From assembly GCA_024644125.1 (NCBI GenBank), contig JAHELQ010000237.1:1-7926 (forward strand): a stretch of DNA of 7,926 nt. The letters are read 5' to 3'. Under the pieces are notes generated by a model. The model had not been told where the DNA came from, searched no databases, and saw only the letters and a list, made by a program, of their open reading frames with translations. Shown piece by piece: positions 6,975 through 7,926 of the stretch (the stretch's first letter is position 1; each line of letters starts with the position of its first letter). Position numbers and translations under genes: made by a program. This DNA comes from Candidatus Aminicenantota bacterium (GTDB lineage: Bacteria; Acidobacteriota; Aminicenantia; UBA2199).

Positions 6975-7926
6975 TTATACCTGGGCAAAGAATCCAAACC
7001 TCCAACGAACCCCCCAATAGAGAAGAAACAACGCAAACCAGGCGGAAACAACAGCTAACAAAGGCAAACGCTGCATCGACAGCGCGCCCGCACCCACTGC
7101 CAATTGGATGGCGGCAAAATGAAGGGCCACCTTACGATGCGTCCAACCAGCCTTGTGCACCAACTCCTGGTACAGATGTTTGCGATGTGCCTGAAGCACA
7201 TTCTCACGGCGGTACAGCCTCAATAAAACCGTTGAAATACAATCGACAAAAAACACGCCGTTGAACAACGCCAATACTAAAAATTCCGAACTATTTCCCA
7301 TGAGCGCAGTCACCAGGGCGCAGAATAAAAAACCCAGGAAAATACTCCCTACATCCCCCATAAACACGCGGGCCGAGGGGAAATTCATGAACAGGAAACC
7401 AAGGGAAGCCGCGGATACCGAAAACGCCAGCAACGCGACATCGAAGGCTCCCCAGGCGAGAATGGAATAAATGCCCAAAAAAGCGAAGGAAACAATCCCT
7501 TGCAGGCCTGCGATGCCGTTTATACCGTCCATAAAATTAAAAAAATTGGTGCCCGCCACGATATACAGTACCAATACCAAAACCAACGCCGTGACGACCG
7601 GAATTCCATACTGCCGGGCCATCATGGATAAAAAATCGCCTTTGTGCAACCAGACCACCATCGCGGCCAGTACGAACTGCAACGAGAAGCGCAGTCTCAC
7701 CGGCAGTTCATGGAAATCTGTCAAGAACGCGACGAACGACACCGCTAACGCAGCAATCATAAAGGGATAAAATTGCCCGTTCCAGGCAAACGCCACCAGC
7801 GCACCCGCCACAGGAATCCCCAGTCCCCCGCCCCGGGGGACAGGTCTGCGATGGGAACTTCTGGCATTCGGAACATCCCCCAACCCTACGCGCATTCCAT
7901 ACCGGGAGATGAACATAGCGCAGAGC
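6975..7926 (-). CDS. WecA/WbpL-type polyprenyl-phosphate HexNAc-1-phosphate transferase, 5'-partial
   Basis: This integral membrane enzyme would transfer a HexNAc-1-phosphate from a UDP-sugar to undecaprenyl phosphate, the first step of glycan assembly on the inner membrane. An ATG lies at 7916, but the frame stays open to the window edge (Leu-Cys-Ala precede it), and family members carry a first membrane helix there. The true start is therefore probably upstream, outside the window. Numbering from that ATG: DVPNARSSH at 14-22 followed by PRGGG at 27-31 is the N-terminal signature; NFMDGINGIAG at 127-137 and FMGDVGS at 185-191 (D188) are the MraY/WecA catalytic-loop motifs; HRKH at 244-247 is the His motif. 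About nine further hydrophobic segments are visible. The usual Asp-Asp pair is Thr66-Asp67 here. The gene ends TAA at 6977-6975. The WbpM-like neighbour downstream resembles the wbpL-wbpM pairing of Pseudomonas O-antigen loci, which favours a WbpL-like role. The exact sugar (GlcNAc, QuiNAc, FucNAc) cannot be read from the sequence. Confidence 0.93.
   Translation of the reverse strand, partial: LCAMFISRYGMRVGLGDVPNARSSHRRPVPRGGGLGIPVAGALVAFAWNGQFYPFMIAALAVSFVAFLTDFHELPVRLRFSLQFVLAAMVVWLHKGDFLSMMARQYGIPVVTALVLVLVLYIVAGTNFFNFMDGINGIAGLQGIVSFAFLGIYSILAWGAFDVALLAFSVSAASLGFLFMNFPSARVFMGDVGSIFLGFLFCALVTALMGNSSEFLVLALFNGVFFVDCISTVLLRLYRRENVLQAHRKHLYQELVHKAGWTHRKVALHFAAIQLAVGAGALSMQRLPLLAVVSAWFALFLLYWGVRWRFGFFAQV

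Noticed and set aside
1..7926. CRISPR array, tRNA, rRNA, insertion sequence, attachment site or replication origin
   Set aside because: No regular spaced repeats, tRNA-like cloverleaf, transposase motif or long terminal inverted repeats were seen on either strand by eye.

Overview
The window is a dense, single-strand block of a bacterial surface-polysaccharide gene cluster. All six genes lie on the minus strand, so biological order runs from high to low coordinates. Both ends cut through a gene. G+C is close to one half, and the gene at the low-coordinate end looks richer in G+C than the membrane protein in the middle. The gene types (polyprenyl-phosphate sugar-1-phosphate transferase, membrane nucleotide-sugar dehydratase, GT-C and GT-B glycosyltransferases) fit a Gram-negative-type bacterium making O-antigen, capsule or exopolysaccharide. 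The sequence alone does not settle the lineage; no rRNA, tRNA or marker gene is present.

Order of genes in the direction of transcription: (1) 7926-6975, WecA/WbpL-type initiating sugar-phosphate transferase, N-terminus outside the window; (2) 6873-4996, WbpM/CapD/FlaA1-type membrane nucleotide-sugar 4,6-dehydratase; (3) 4999-3764, a protein of unknown function with one N-terminal membrane anchor and a predicted carbohydrate-binding-like beta-sandwich; (4) 3760-2024, multi-spanning GT-C (GT39/ArnT-like) glycosyltransferase; (5) 1981-1052, PAPS-dependent sulfotransferase; (6) 1055-1, GT4-family glycosyltransferase, C-terminus outside the window. Gene 6 has no stop inside the window, so it is easily missed by ORF listings that require one.

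Genes 2/3 and 5/6 overlap by ATGA, and genes 3/4 are 3 nt apart. The only gaps are 101 nt between genes 1 and 2 and 42 nt between genes 4 and 5. The 101-nt gap carries a good sigma70-like promoter (TTTACA, 17 nt, TAGAAT) and a possible six-codon leader ORF that ends in an ATGA overlap with gene 2. The 42-nt gap carries a perfect TATAAT with a weak -35.

Inferred pathway: gene 2 makes a 4-keto-6-deoxy UDP-HexNAc precursor. Gene 1 loads a HexNAc-1-phosphate on undecaprenyl phosphate at the inner membrane. Gene 6 extends the chain in the cytoplasm. Gene 4 could add a sugar from a polyprenyl-phosphate donor on the periplasmic face. Gene 5 could sulfate the glycan, and gene 3 may bind it or assist gene 4 outside the membrane. 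No flippase, polymerase, ligase or export gene is visible, so the assembly route is unknown. The most unusual parts are the GT-C / sulfotransferase / unknown CBM-like protein combination, the altered Asp pair in gene 1, and the A10 tract at the gene 5/6 junction.
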